Source: Phyto melanocephala
Lineage: Eukaryota; Arthropoda; Insecta; Diptera; Rhinophoridae
Length of the DNA: 64,000 bases
Direction of reading: 5' to 3'
Assembly: GCA_941918925.1 (NCBI GenBank)
Contig: OW799236.1
Coordinates: 118,431,062 to 118,495,061 of the forward strand
The position numbers and the translations under genes were made by a program. The notes under the pieces are model-generated. The model did not search any database. It was not told where the DNA came from and was given only the letters and a program-made list of their open reading frames with translations. This document shows positions 46,161 to 58,034 of this stretch, piece by piece (the stretch's first letter is position 1; each line of letters opens with the position of its first letter).

Positions 46161-47489
46161 TAATTATAAAATTTTGTAATTGTAAAAAAAGCCACTTATT
46201 TGATTTGGTTCACTATTTTCAATTAAGCTCTTTTGACGATAGTTTCTTGTTGCACAGTATCTCTTGTGTTTTTTCTTATTTTTGAAGGAAACTTAAGCGC
46301 AAAATAGTAAATTCTTATTTTAATTTAATTTTTTTTTTTTTACTTTATTTATTTTAAGCATTTCATTTAATTTGCTGATAAACGCGTTACTTAAAAGTTA
46401 TTTCATTTAAACCCAAAAAAATGCACCTAAAAACATTTTTTGTTTGTGTCTTAAAACTTGTCTGAATTTTTTTATTTATTTTATTAAGTTGTGAATGAAA
46501 ATATAAATAAATAGATAGATAAAAACAAGCAGTGCAATTTTCAATTACCCATAACAACATTATTTTTTGTTGTTATTATTGTTCTTTAAGATGGAGCGTT
46601 AAGGAAATTAACATTTCTTTGTATTTTTCAAGTAATACTTTTTATTCATACATTTTTTTCCTTTATTATCTTCTTTTTATTGTTTTATTTTTTTTGTCTT
46701 TTGTTTTAAGTTTTTAAATAAAGAGAGAAGATAAAAAAATCTGGTTATTTACATTATTGTTTTGCATACCATTTTTACATACAATTTTTAAAAAAGTTCA
46801 ATTCAAAAATAGTATTTAGAGATGTTTTTGTTTCAATTTTAGTTTAATATAAGGGGCTTAAAACTATTTTTTAATAGGTTCAAATATAAAAAAAAAATTA
46901 TTATATGTAACTAATACCAATTAAATAATAATTTAAAATCCTGCCTGCAGTAGTCATAGGTTAGTTTTTTTAGTGTAGACTATAATTTAGTATAAATTAA
47001 GGTTCTTCAACTATTAATAAGTCAAAAGTTAAAAGTGTAGTTAAGTAAATATTTAACTCTATAGCTTACTTCGTCAATAGCTTAAATCTGTGGCAATAAC
47101 GAAAAACTGATTAAGTCTATTTTTATAGTTTTTTCAGAAAAGCACTTTTGAATTGATTTTTATAAATTGATTGCCTTTAGAATAAGGACTATTCTATTTT
47201 TTTCGCACTATATTAAATAAAGAACATTAAGGTTTTCGTATATAAAGTTAAATTATAATTTAAAATCAGTTATTGTTTTAAATGATATTGTTCATTGAAA
47301 AATATAGGTAAAAAGTTTTTACGCTTTAGCCTCCTGTAAAGTATTTCAAAGAAATTGTAAAATTTCCTGAGGGTAGTTTTAAATTGTTATTATTATCTCA
47401 ATTTTAGATTTTACCGACTTAAGCAGTTATTTTCTCTTACTACAAATATATTATCTATAGTTTTATCAACAAACTTTAATTACGATCAT
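46161..47489. other. AT-rich intergenic DNA
   Basis: No recognised features; T-rich open frame at 46532-46717 is noise. Confidence 0.5.
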
Positions 47490-48010
47490 AAAGGGTCCAC
47501 CATCAAACTTTTTTTTTTCAACTAGTGCTTATTTCGTGAATGGTAACACTTAGCTCATGTTGGATTTGACAGATAATTAGTTGTATCCTTCCGCTGAACG
47601 AATATGGTTCGCTACGGGTGCCTGCGATCGACTTACAGAGGATTTTGTCAAAAAAATCATCTTTCAGATGAAGCTCATTTTGATCTTGGCGGGTATGTAA
47701 ACAAGCAAAATTGTCGCATTTGGGGCACAGAAACCCGTACGCATACATTGAAAAGCCGATACACCCAAAACGAGTCACTGTTTGATGCGGATTTTGGTCC
47801 AGAGGCATTATTGGGCAATTTTTCTTCGAAAAGCAAGGAGTGGCCGTTACAGTCAATGGCGATCTTAATCTGGCCATGTTGAACGAATTTTTGTTCACAA
47901 AAATTGAAGAGAAGGATATTGGCAACATATGGTTTCAACAGGACGGCGCTACGTGCCACACAGCCGAAGCTATACTCGATGTTTTGTGCCCTGTTTCAAA
48001 AAAAAAAGTT
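47490..48010 (+). pseudogene. mariner/Tc1-like transposase relic, central DDE region
   Basis: + strand frames carry SDEAHFDLGGYVNKQNCRIW (47657-47716), the block with one catalytic Asp, followed after frameshifts by VTVNGDLNLAMLNEFLF and DIGNIWFQQDGATCHTAEA (47915-47971), the second catalytic Asp in QQDGA. Sequence breaks off at about 48000, just before the expected W-P-P-R-S-C-D-L-T-P block. An AAAGGGTCCACCATC string at 47489-47503 resembles a transposon end. Frames are shifted at least twice, so it is dead. The overlapping - strand open frames (47518-47928, 47675-47959) are shadows. Confidence 0.75.
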
Positions 48011-50688
48011 ATTTGGCAGACCCTTTACATATTATTTTACATTTATTTATTTATAAAAATATATAAATACAAAGTGTTTTTATTTTTTTAGAGGTATAAA
48101 ATTCTGGAAGAATTAATAAAAATTAAATATATTATTTAAATTAATTAAAAGACCTCGAGCTTAAATAATTTTAGTTAATATTTAAATTAAAAAAGTTAAA
48201 AAAACTAGATAATTGGTATAAAATTCTTTTTTAAATAAAACAACAAGTTCAATAAAATGAAATTTATGGCATTTAATATTTAAAAATAATTTCTGGTATA
48301 CGACTTTTTCGCAATTTTTTTTTTCTTCCCAATTTTGAACCTATTTTTTCGAGCATACTTTTTTGTCCACTGTGGGTAGAACTTTGGCTTCTAAATGATT
48401 ATTATTGCTGATTTATCAGAGATTTGATTGATTTGCAATGATATGAGAAATTAAAAAATTATGAGTCACGAAACTAAGTTGCTAAAACAGGCGACAGATC
48501 GATTATTTTGTGTTCTCTGTCACACTCGCGTCTATATCGACGATGGTCTTTTCTGTGCTTAGGGTACGGGTTTGGTTTGCATTAATGTTACCTAAATGAG
48601 TTAATATTGTCATGAATGGATTCATAATATTGCGTAGCAAACAGATCATGAACTTTGAAAATAAATTTCCTTAAATTGTAAACGTTGCTCCAGTGTAAGT
48701 CTTTGCAAGGTGATTTGCAAAAGTTTACAGAAAAACAGACTTCATTAGTAGACAGTTACCCCTATCTATAGGTCTAAAAAACACTCCTTACACATATTTA
48801 TATATGCTGACATAGTTTGACTAGACATAAATAAAATAAATCTAGACTTAATGTAGATATAGAATTGAACATAAACATATGTTCAATGTATGTAATTACT
48901 ATCTTCGTCTATTAATCTCACCTAAAATAAATAATTAAAAAAAAATTAAAATCCACAAAAACGATGTAATTCTTAACATTTAACATTTTCGTATCTGCTT
49001 AAAGCAAAAACGATTTAAATTTAAATCAAACAATAATCCCTTATAGCAATGTTATAACCAACTTCACTTTCATTTGTAATTTTGTATTTGTTTCTCAACG
49101 ATACAAATACAACGATCAACTAGTACAAACAAATACTTGTATAGTTTTCTTAATCTATTATGTTTTTTACATCTACTATAGAGAAAACATTCCAAAAATT
49201 TTATAAAATCAATTGGAGAAATGTATGTAGAAAGCAATTTTATTGCGAAATAATATTTAAGTGGATTCCTTGCTTTTATTTGTATGACTGATACTCATAC
49301 AATTAAAACGAATCAAGAAATCATAATCAAACAATAGGGGTTTTACACCTCGTTAAGCACTTAATTTCCAGCCAATTGAACACTAATCTTGCTTATGTGT
49401 TTATAGGTAAACCATTAAAGTTTACATTTCTACAAGGTTTTGTTAAAGTACGTAATCACATGTAATTAAAAAAATTAAATTAGTTATTACAAAAATATAG
49501 AAATTACAACAAATTAAAGATAAATATATATTTGTAATGAATTTTAAATAAATTTTAATTATTTCTTATATGTATACTGCTATATGCATAAAAAGTAGTT
49601 ATTTTATGGTTATAGTGTACAATAGTTATTAAACGCTTTTTGTGTTATAAACCACTAATAAGAATTTGTATTTATAAACGTACAATAAACCTTTTATAGT
49701 TATTAAATGTCTGTAGTGATTTTATTAGTATGTATGGCAACGCTTTTTATATTTAGTTGTCATTTTATTGTTAGTGGTGCTTATAACTACTATAAGATTT
49801 ACCCGGGTATCAAGTAAAGGTAACATTTTTTATAAAATTAAAGCACAAAAACAACATCGAAAAAATCAAAAGTATATAACTTTGGTATATGAAAAATTTT
49901 GAGCAAAAATTATAATACCAATATTATTTATTTACCTATTTTGTTAATAACAATAAGAAAAGTATTCGGGTTAAAAGTTTGTTTACGTTTTTCTTACATC
50001 ACTATTATAATTTTTTAATTTTATTTAATTTAAAATATGTTAAATTTATTTTTTTCTTTTGTATAAATTGCACTTATCTATATGTCGAAATGTGTTAATC
50101 TAATCAATTTTAATATTTCAATTACTTTTTCTTACATTTTTTTACAAAATTTCTTGAAAATTTTTTTTAACGCAAATTATGCATGAAATGTCGCCTTATT
50201 TTTGGTTTAAAGAAGGGTAAATCAAACAATAAAATTTTTGATTTTTTAAATGGTTTATAAAAGGTTTATAAGTCTATTAATGGTTTATGAATGCAATAAT
50301 AGTGAATTTTGCTTAAAAACGACTTATAAGCCTGTTATAAGTTTTTATACATATGGCCGATAGTCTTTATTTTGATATGGATTTAATGCAAATTTTCGTC
50401 AAATGTTCATACTCGTTACGTAAAATACAATTTTGAAATATTCTCGGAATATGCAAAAAAATCTATAGTCTTCTTCTAATGACCGAAATTTTCTGTCCCT
50501 CCGCAATAAGACTTATTGCTAGCAGAACTAAAAAATTAAGGAATGTACATATGTGTATGTATTTATATACATACATATGTATGTAAATTCATATATATGA
50601 TCATCGAGTTTACTGCTGAAATCATCACCAATCTATACCTTCGCGCATACTGGTAACATAACAACATAACACTTTATTAAAATATCTA
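48011..50688. other. AT-rich intergenic DNA, possible TTATAA-rich MITE at 49576-50360
   Basis: Between about 49576 and 50360 GTTTATAA/TTATAAG strings are frequent in both orientations and the two ends are loosely inverted (ATATGCATAAAAA against TTTTTATACATATGGC). That hints at an inverted-repeat element, but I cannot define it. The rest is featureless. Confidence 0.35.
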
Positions 50689-51839
50689 TCTAAATATATA
50701 TATAAAATAGGATGTATGTATGTATGTAACGTATGGACTTCAAAACGGCTGGGCCGATTTTGATGAAATTTTCAGGGAATCTTCAGAATATTTAGGCGGG
50801 AGACACTGTAAAGCCTGATTTCTTATTTTCGGTCTGCGGGCGGAGGGGCATGTTTGCTTTTTTTATTTTTTTTTAAGCCGTTATCATGTTTATCAAAACG
50901 AGATATCAAACTATTAACTCGGTTATGTAGTTCCGAAGATATTTACAGAAAACCTATGTCAATAAGGATCCAATGTCAAAATTAAAAATCTTGCGAAATG
51001 TTGCATTCAAAAATCCAAGTTTTTGGTTTATTTACAAAAATTATTTACAGCTCAATGAGCAAATTCAATTGAAACTGCCCGGGAAATTAATCAAATACAA
51101 ATCGATCGACACAGTAATGGATGAAGCCGTTAATTATTCCACTGAATTTTTGAATTCATTGCAATCTCCCGGAATGCCACCGCATGTACTAACATTAAAG
51201 GTTGGATCACTGGTAATTCTTATTCGCAACTTAAACGCACCGAAGATATGCAACGGAACCAGATTGACCATCAAAAACTGTTCACCAAATTTGATCGAGA
51301 CAACAATCGTCGGTGGCAGACTCAAAAGCGAAGACGTACTTATTCCACGAATTCCGATGATTTTCAACGATTTACCATTCCAATTCAAGCGGCACCAATT
51401 CCTTTTGCGTCTTGCCGTTGCTATTACCATCAGCAAAGCACAAAGCCAATCATTGACTATTACTGGCTTAATTTTGGAAAATTCATGTTTTTCACACGGC
51501 CAGTTGCATGTGTTTTGCTCTCGAGTTGGCACGCCAAAAAATTTATACGTTTTTACACCAAATAAAAAAAACAAAAAACATTGTCTCTCTGCTGGCCTTA
51601 AGATGAAGTAATAAATAAATATAATTTCCAATTTTCCTTAAATACATGCGTTTCTTTTTAGATTGAGCTCATACCTAAACCATATGTAAGTTATTTTGTA
51701 AAAAAAACTTTATGATAAGTATTCCATGGATTTTTGTTTGAAGGCCATAGATGTCGTTAAAAGTTTAATTTTAATCGTGTGGTAATTCAACACTAATGTT
51801 TGCTTAGGGCCGGTCAGCAACACGGACCGGTTCAGCTAG
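50689..51839 (+). mobile_element. Helitron with internal deletion, helicase C-terminus retained
   Basis: Starts TCTAAATATATATATAAAA after an A and ends CCGGTTCAGCTAG before a T. A perfect 3' hairpin CCGGTC-AGCAACACG-GACCGG (51810-51830) lies 5 bases before CTAG. The text after the start (GGACTTCAAAACGGCTGGGC) is common at Helitron 5' ends. The single open frame encodes the last part of the Rep/helicase protein. The Rep nickase and most of the helicase are deleted, so the element could move only with help from an intact relative. Confidence 0.85.
50973..51611 (+). pseudogene. Helitron Pif1-like helicase, C-terminal fragment (212 residues)
   Basis: Matches the C-terminal third of Pif1-type helicases carried by Helitrons. 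Residues about 65-80 hold the PGMPPHVLTLKVG block, then LNAPKICNGTRLTI. Near residue 135 comes the PFQFKRHQFLLRLAVAITIS region, followed by KAQSQSLTITGL and SHGQLHVFCSRVGTPKNLYV (helicase motifs V-VI; the Arg in CSRVG is the expected arginine finger region). The Walker A and DE motifs are absent because the N-terminal portion is deleted. The frame is open from an internal Met to a stop 225 bases before the element end, with few substitutions at conserved sites, so the copy is fairly young. A substitution in the usual KAQGQS (here KAQSQS) is visible. Confidence 0.8.
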
Positions 51840-52507
51840 TTATAATAATAAAATTCTTACACAAAAATTTGACATGTTGTTATATTTGTAGAGTAATGTT
51901 TCAACCTTTTAAGAGACTGTTAATATTCACAAATATCATGACTTCATTAGGTACAAAATAACACTGGCTTAGGCACCTTTTCAAAATGGTTTTTATTTAT
52001 CCGCTTACAACGGACAATCTTGACACAGTTAAAATTATATTAAAAACAACAATTCTACACCGCAACGCATTATTGTAATCTCTCATATTAACATTTGTAA
52101 ACAGTCACAATTTTGAAGGTTAAATTAAACAAACAACAATAAATAAACTTTTATTATTTAAAGTCTCATATGTTAAGTAGAACAGACGTTAGTAATATAT
52201 TTAAGTGTTAATATATGTACATATATGTGTGTTTGTGTTATTTAGCATATTTTTAGGCAAATTTTGGTTAGCAGCCATGTTTTATTCAAGTTTTGTATGC
52301 AAATATGTTAGTACATACATACCTAAATACATACATAAATTAAAATATTTTTTAAGAAAATTATAAGTACATGATTGTAGGAAAAAAGTATAAACGTGTT
52401 TAAATCTTTTAATGTAGAAAAATATAAACATTTTTAAAAGATTATTTCAAAAAATAGTTTTCGGATAATTTTTTATAAATATGTATGTAGTATTTGCATA
52501 TATGTAC

Positions 52508-52538
<31 letters not shown>

Positions 52539-52738
52539 TGTATGTTTGTATTTATAGAAAATTTTAATAAATGTCTATAAAAAAAATTGCAATAATTTTT
52601 TCAATTGTTAAAAATAATAATTTTTTTATTTGCCATTACGTTATTATTGAGTTTTAAAGAATTTATAAAAATTCTAAACTTTTTATGTATAAAAAATTAT
52701 TGCAAAATTCCTGTATAACTTTTATTTTATTTCGTTTT
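51840..52738. other. AT-rich intergenic DNA with TA/TATG microsatellites
   Basis: Simple ATATATAT/ATGTATGT runs at about 52498-52552. No gene was recognised. Confidence 0.5.
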
Positions 52739-53303
52739 TATACCCTTCACACAGTGAAAAAGGGTATATATAGGTTTGTCATTCCGTGTGAAATTTCTAC
52801 AACCCTAAAGTATATATTTTAAGCTTATGAATAGGGGAGTCGATTAAGCTCTGTCCGTCTGACCGTCTGTCCGTGTGTATGTTGAAATCTACTTTTTGAA
52901 GCCCCCCCAATAGGTTGGACCCGGGTAAGGTATTAAAATATCAGAAATATTCGGGAGTAGATCGGTATTGAAAATCAGAAACATCGGTACATAAACAACT
53001 GAGATATGAGCAAAAACCCACGACCACCTCGATTTTTTTTCACAAAATTAACATTACAACAACATACATACATACAAACGTGTATACTGGTTAGAGAAAA
53101 CGTGGCATCGAATCCCAGCTGAGCCAAAAAAAAATTTTTTTTAATTTTTTTTTTATAATTTTTTTTTATTTTTTTTTACATTTTTTTTTTTTTTTTTGTT
53201 TCTTTAACAAACATAAGTGAATTTATAATTTTACAATGGGATGTTTTTATATGTATGTACGTATTTCATATGGGATGAAATAACTACTGTTATTGCATGA
53301 CTA

Positions 53304-54564
53304 CACAGAAAAAATTATTTTAACTGAACGCAACGTTTAGAAAAAGTAAAACTGAATGCACGTTGTTAAATTTACTATGTTCCTTAAAGGCTGCGTTCAA
53401 AAATCTTAAACCTAAACGTACGTTTAGTATTATACTATGCTGCGTTCAGCTGTGGAAAACAAAAAAAAAATATTTGACTTTTTTTTTAATTTTTATTATT
53501 ATTTTATTATTTTGGGCTGAACGTTCATTTAAATTAACTGAATGTAACATTCAGTTTCTTTTGAATTTTTAACTAAACGTGCATTTAGAAAAACTGAATG
53601 CAACGTTTAATAAATTTTCTCATAATCAACGTAAAATTTGACGTTCAGCTTCATACATTGTTAAATGAAAAAAGTAGACACATCCATACATAAATACATA
53701 TGTATTAAATGCAACATATAAAACGGCATAAAACCGAACGTCTTGTTTAGAAAATGTAAACGTAACGTGGTAAAAATATTTTTACGCATATTACAACTTA
53801 ATTTTAGAAAGCATCAAAAGCGACCACTTTTTTTCTTATGAAGTATTAAATACTAAAAATAATTTAATGTATGTCATTGATATTGACTCCTTTACTTCAA
53901 AACCTTCAAATATAACATATGCCAACAATGGAAAAATGTATGTTAGATATCAAAGTTTGTAACCTTTTGTTTATAGATTAAAAAAATTACAAAAAAAATG
54001 AATTTATTATTTTAAATTAGAATGAGACTGAATATCTTTAAGTTTGTGGAATAAAACTAAATAAATATGTATATTTTTTATTCAAAAATTTAAAAAAAAC
54101 ATTTTTTATTTCTAAAATTTTTAAAAGCATCCAGTAAAAAACCAAACAAACGTTTAGTTATTCAAAAACTAAACGCTTCCAGTAAAAAACCAAACAAACG
54201 TTCAGTTATTCAAAAACTGAACGCATCCAATAGAAAACCAAACAAACGTTTAGTTATCCAAAAACTGAACGCATCCAATAGAAAACCAAACAAACGTTTA
54301 GTTATTTAAAAACTAAACGCATCCAATAGAAAACCAAACAAACGTTTAGTTATCCAAAAACTAAACGCATCCAATAGAAAACCAAACAAACGTTTAGTTA
54401 TCCAAAAACTAAACCTATATAGTAGAAAACCAAACCAGCGTTCAGCATGAAACTGAACGCCATGTTCAGTTTTTTACTACAAACGTTTAGGGTGCAAAAC
54501 ACCTAACGAATATTCAGATAAACTGAACGTTTGTTTGGTTTTTTACTACGTAATTTTTTCTGTG
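53304..54564. mobile_element. TA-target MITE (1261 bp) with CACAGAAAAAATTA inverted ends
   Basis: Inverted ends CACAGAAAAAATTA (53304-53317) and TAATTTTTTCTGTG (to 54564), flanked by TA on both sides (53302-53303 and 54565-54566). The interrupted INE-1-like element gives an independent empty-site check. TA targets point to the Tc1/mariner or a related superfamily. The whole body is built around short motifs AACTGAACG and CGTTTAGTT in both orientations, with a 48-bp tandem array on the right side. No transposase coding is visible; the open frame at 53363-53572 is not supported. Confidence 0.82.
54129..54435. repeat. 48-bp tandem repeat, ~6 units, each a hairpin
   Basis: Unit starts ACCAAACAAACG at 54141, 54189, 54237, 54285, 54333 and 54381, with a decayed unit at 54429. 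Each unit contains CGTTTAGTT-7 bases-AACTAAACG, a 9-bp inverted repeat. Paired changes (TTTAG to TTCAG in one arm with CTGAAC in the other at the second unit) are compatible with stem preservation, although the third unit shows an unpaired change. Confidence 0.85.
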
Positions 54565-54853
54565 TACATGTTGTGAAGGGTAAATAAGATTCGGCACGGC
54601 CGAATATAGCGCTCTTACTTGTTATTTATGTATTTATTTTTCAACTAGTTAAACCCAGTTCACATTGCTGTCCCCAGCAATATTAACTTATTTAAGTAAT
54701 TTTAAGATAAATTTGGATATCGTTGTTATGGCAAATTAATAGTTTATTGTTGCTTGTTCAATTTCTAATATATATTGTATTGTATTGTATGTATTCCTCC
54801 TTCTGTCGTTTTCGTATATGCATTTAATTCTAGTGTCATTTTAATGCTATTTT

Positions 54854-54872
54854 TATACTCTTCACACAGTGA
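54854..54872 (+). mobile_element. 5' stub of an INE-1-like subfamily A element
   Basis: Only TATACTCTTCACACAGTGA remains; the next base begins an inverted B element. It is either the left part of a split A element or a leftover of rearrangement. Confidence 0.5.
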
Positions 54873-55436
54873 ACAAGTAACAGTGCTATATTCGCCCGTG
54901 CCGAATCTTATATACCCTTCACAACGTGTAGTCATGCAATAACAATTGTTTGTATCACCATTCATCCCATATAAAATATGTGCATACGTACACGTTAGAA
55001 TAAATGTGGCATCGAATCCCAGCTGAGCCAAAAAAATTTTATTTTATTTTATTTAATATATTATTTATATTTTATTATTTTTTTTTAAATTTTTTTAAAA
55101 AATTTTTTTTTAAATTTTTTTTTAAATTTTTTTAAAAATTTTTTTTTGTAGTTTTTTTTTATTATTTTTTTTTTTATTTTTAATTTTTTTTTTTTTGTAA
55201 TTTTTTTTTTGTTTGGTATGTTTTTTACATGTATGTATGTATGTTGTTGTTGTAATTGTGAAAAAAAAACGAGGTGGTCGTGGTTTTTTGCTCATATCTC
55301 AGAAAGTTATGAGGCGATTGTGCTGAATTTCAATAGTGATTCATTCCTGGATATTTCCAAGAGATTAATACCATATACAGATCTGAGGAACATATAGTTG
55401 CTTCTAAAAGTTGATTTCAACCAACACACGGACAGA
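54873..55436 (-). mobile_element. INE-1-like element, subfamily B, 5' truncated
   Basis: On the - strand the 3' end is present (stem-loop with one mismatch, GCACTGTTACTTGT). The copy stops at CTGTCCGTGTGTTGG, the start of the GTCY tract, losing the 5' block. The two short open frames across it are noise. Confidence 0.7.
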
Positions 55437-55541
55437 TTTATTATTTTTTTTAATTTTTTTCTTATATTTTTTTTAATTTTTTTTTTTTTTGTAATTTTTT
55501 AATTGTTTTTTTTTTTGTTTTTATTAATATTTTTTAATTTT

Positions 55542-56433
55542 TATACCCTTCACACAGTGAAAAAGGGTATATATAGGTTTGTCATTCCGTGTGAAATTTC
55601 TACAATTTTGATTTCCGACCCCATAAAGTATATATTTTCTGAAAGCTTATGAATAGGGGAGTCGATTAAGCGCTGTCAGTCTGTCCGTCTGTCCGTCTGA
55701 CCGTCTGTCCGTGTGTATGTTGAAATCAACTTTTTGAAGCCCCCCGACATCGCTTGGACTCGGGTGAGGTATTAAAATATCAGAAATATTCGGGAATAGA
55801 TCGCTATTGAAAATCAGAAACATCGGTACATAAACAACTGAGATATGAGCAAAAACCCACGACCACCTCGATTTTTTTTTTCACAAAAGCAACATTACAA
55901 CAACAACATACATACATACAAACGTGTATACTGGTTAGAGAAAACGTGGCATCGAATCCCAGCTGAGCCAAAAAAAATTTTTTTTTAATTTTTTTTTAAA
56001 TTTTTTTTTTATTTTTTTTTTATTTTTTTTTTATTTTTTTTTTTTATTTTTTATTTAATATATTATTTATATTTTTATTATTATTTTTTTTTTTAATTTT
56101 TTTTTTTTTAATTTTTTTTTATTTTTTTTTGTTTTGTATATATTATATACATAATAATTTTTTTAAAAACTTTTTTTTTTTAAATTTTTTTTTTTAAATT
56201 TTTTTTTTTTTTAATTTTTTTTTTAAATTTTTTTTTTTTTTTTTGTTTTTTTTTTAACATTCATACGTGAATTTATAATTTTACAATGGGACGTTTTTAT
56301 ATATGTATGTTTTTATATGTATGTACGTATTTCATATGGGATGAATGGTGACACAAACCACTGTTATTGCATGAATTCACGTTGTGAAGGGTATATAAGA
56401 TTCGGCACGGCCGAATATAGCGCTCTTACTTGT
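55542..56433 (+). mobile_element. INE-1-like element, subfamily A, complete with expanded T-rich middle
   Basis: Longest A copy (892 bp): intact 5' hairpin, long GTCT/GTCC/GACC tract (about 55676-55712), greatly extended T/TA-rich middle (55975-56255), intact sub-TIR, perfect stem-loop and CTCTTACTTGT end. Confidence 0.8.
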
Positions 56434-56614
56434 TTACATACGTAAACTCAATTTATAATTTTGCAATGGAATGTTTTTATATGTGTATGTTTTTTATATG
56501 TATGTACGTATTTTATATGAGATGAATGGTGATACAAACAATTGTTAATGCATGACTACACGTTGTGAAGGGTATATAAGCTTCGGCACGGCTGAATATA
56601 GCACTTTTACTTGT
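56434..56614 (+). mobile_element. Orphan 3' end of an INE-1-like element
   Basis: Starts in the CATACGTAAA text of the family and runs through the sub-TIR to a mutated stem-loop (CTTCGGCACGGCTGAAT) and CACTTTTACTTGT. It follows a complete element directly, like the orphan at 13394. Confidence 0.65.
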
Positions 56615-56956
56615 TCATTATGTGATATATTATCTCATTTCAAAAATAATCCTACTATTATATGTAACTTTAAATAAAATTAATAATTTATCTTAAGCTC
56701 AAGAATAAAAAACAAAAGATTTATAAAACGATAAAAAAATATATGATACTTTTACTTTCATGTACAGACGCAGTTTTTTTGCAATTTTAATTTAAGCGTA
56801 GATATATTAAGATATGTATATAACGATCAAATAAAATAGCCGATACTTTTTCTTTCATGTACAATTTTAATTTAATATTAATATAAATATATTTAGATTT
56901 GTGGAACATTCCACACATTCATACATACAATTCTAAAAATACTTAATGAGCGATAA

Positions 56957-57395
56957 AGGATACTATTTTGGGCGTATCAGGGCGTGGGTATCTGACAGGA
57001 CCGATATGGCGTGGAGGGACAGAAGAGACTGCAGGGTGTCAATTTCTTTATGGCCCGGGTTAAACTCAGCGGACTCTACGGTTCTTCTGGGCCTGGGTAG
57101 GGTATGTCTGAGGGCCACTATTGGGGTTTTAACAGGGCACTGTCCTGTGAGGGCTAGGATTAGTAAATGGGATCGCGACACTCCGGATTATTGTAGGATG
57201 TGTGAGGATGAGGAGGAGTTGGAAACTGTGGAACACATTGTCTGTCACTGCCCAAGGCTACATAATCACAGGCTAAAGTGGTTAGGTAAACGATTCCACG
57301 ATGAGTTGGGTGATGTTTCAAAGTGCAAGCTGGGGAACATTATCGGATTCATCATGGGGATCGGGTGGCTGGTGAACATGCAATGGGGCTCGTAG
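56957..57395 (+). pseudogene. LINE ORF2 C-terminal fragment with zinc knuckle
   Basis: About 145 residues remain open. The conserved order is LTGHCPVRARISKWDRD, then the knuckle CRMCEDEEELETVEHIVCHC (C-x2-C-x(13)-H-x3-C-x-C, like the fragment at 15401), then a tail ending NMQWGS. This is the extreme C-terminus of a non-LTR retrotransposon polyprotein; endonuclease, reverse transcriptase and RNase H are missing. The apparent start codon at 56946 lies inside the target-site duplication and is therefore host sequence, not the LINE's own start. Confidence 0.8.
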
Positions 57396-57610
57396 AGAAT
57401 ATGTTTTTCTTTCTTCTATTTTATTTCCTACTAACTCTTTTTTATTTTTATTATTTTCTCTTTTACTATATCTTTGGAAACTTTCTCTCTCTTTTCTATC
57501 CTTAATACATGAAAGGGTAACGCAATGGACCTTATTGGTCTCCGAGTGTGGGTGTAGGAGGCAGATACTGCTTTCTGCATCCCCCTTTCCTACCTACCTA
57601 CCTACCTACC
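56957..57610 (+). mobile_element. 5'-truncated LINE with 13-bp target-site duplication and CCTA-repeat tail
   Basis: Flanked by a perfect duplication TAATGAGCGATAA (56944-56956 and 57611-57623). It is less AT-rich than its surroundings. It encodes the last part of ORF2 (to a TAG at 57393-57395), then a 215-base 3' untranslated region containing AACGCAATGGACC and TTGGTCTCCGAGTG, and ends in at least five CCTA units. The perfect duplication and open frame indicate a recent insertion. Its 3' end resembles the tail of the SINE at 29531-29758. Confidence 0.9.
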
Positions 57611-57623
57611 TAATGAGCGATAA

Positions 57624-57792
57624 TCTCAATATATATCTTTTTGATTTTTATTTGCAAAAAATTCGAAGTAATGGATAGAAATTTTCTGCTATAAGTATGT
57701 TTAAAAATTTTTAGGGGCCTAGAAAACGTAATTTACAAGTAATTAACAATTTTTTCATAATATATTTTTTGCCTATAACTTTATTATTATTT
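57624..57792. other. AT-rich spacer
   Basis: Nothing recognised. Confidence 0.5.
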
Positions 57793-58034
57793 CTGTGGCT
57801 TGGAGCTAAAAGGGCCAATGTCATTTGTTTGCTCTTTTGAGTTAATCATTGCATTAGATTTGTTTTCTTGCTCTATTTCATTATGGTAAAACAGCTAAAG
57901 TCACACTTAACCCAGAACAGCCTCATAAATAAAATGCTGGCCAATGTCACTATGAAAGCATTAATAAAAGCTAAAGTTCAAATTTTCTCAAAAGTAAATA
58001 TTTTGACATTGGCCCTTTTAGCTCCAAGCCACAG
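57793..58034 (+). mobile_element. Palindromic MITE, CTGTGGCTTG family, copy 2
   Basis: 242 bp between CTGTGGCTTGGAGCTAAAAG and CTTTTAGCTCCAAGCCACAG, nearly perfect inverted ends of about 30 bp (through GGGCCAATGTCA). Flanked by ATTT on both sides. The open frame at 57868-58050 lies within it and is not a gene. Confidence 0.78.

Larger units (their letters stand above)
52739..54622 (+). mobile_element. INE-1-like element, subfamily A, split by a TA-target MITE
   Basis: 5' part 52739-53303 has small internal deletions (TTTCTACAACCCTAAAGTA). 3' part 54565-54622 has a perfect TTCGGCACGGCCGAA stem-loop and CTCTTACTTGT end. The break falls in GCATGACTACACGTTGTGAAGG of the family consensus; removing the MITE and one TA restores that text with one C-to-T change. 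Confidence 0.8.

Noticed and set aside
47518..47959. 136- and 94-residue open frames on the - strand
   Set aside because: They are antisense shadows of the mariner-like transposase relic on the + strand.
51134..51631. 165-residue - strand frame and 105-residue + strand frame overlapping the Helitron helicase
   Set aside because: Only the 50973-51611 frame shows helicase motifs; the others are shadows.
54129..54435. CRISPR-like array (regular 48-bp units)
   Set aside because: Units are contiguous tandem repeats without unique spacers, inside a DNA transposon of a eukaryote.
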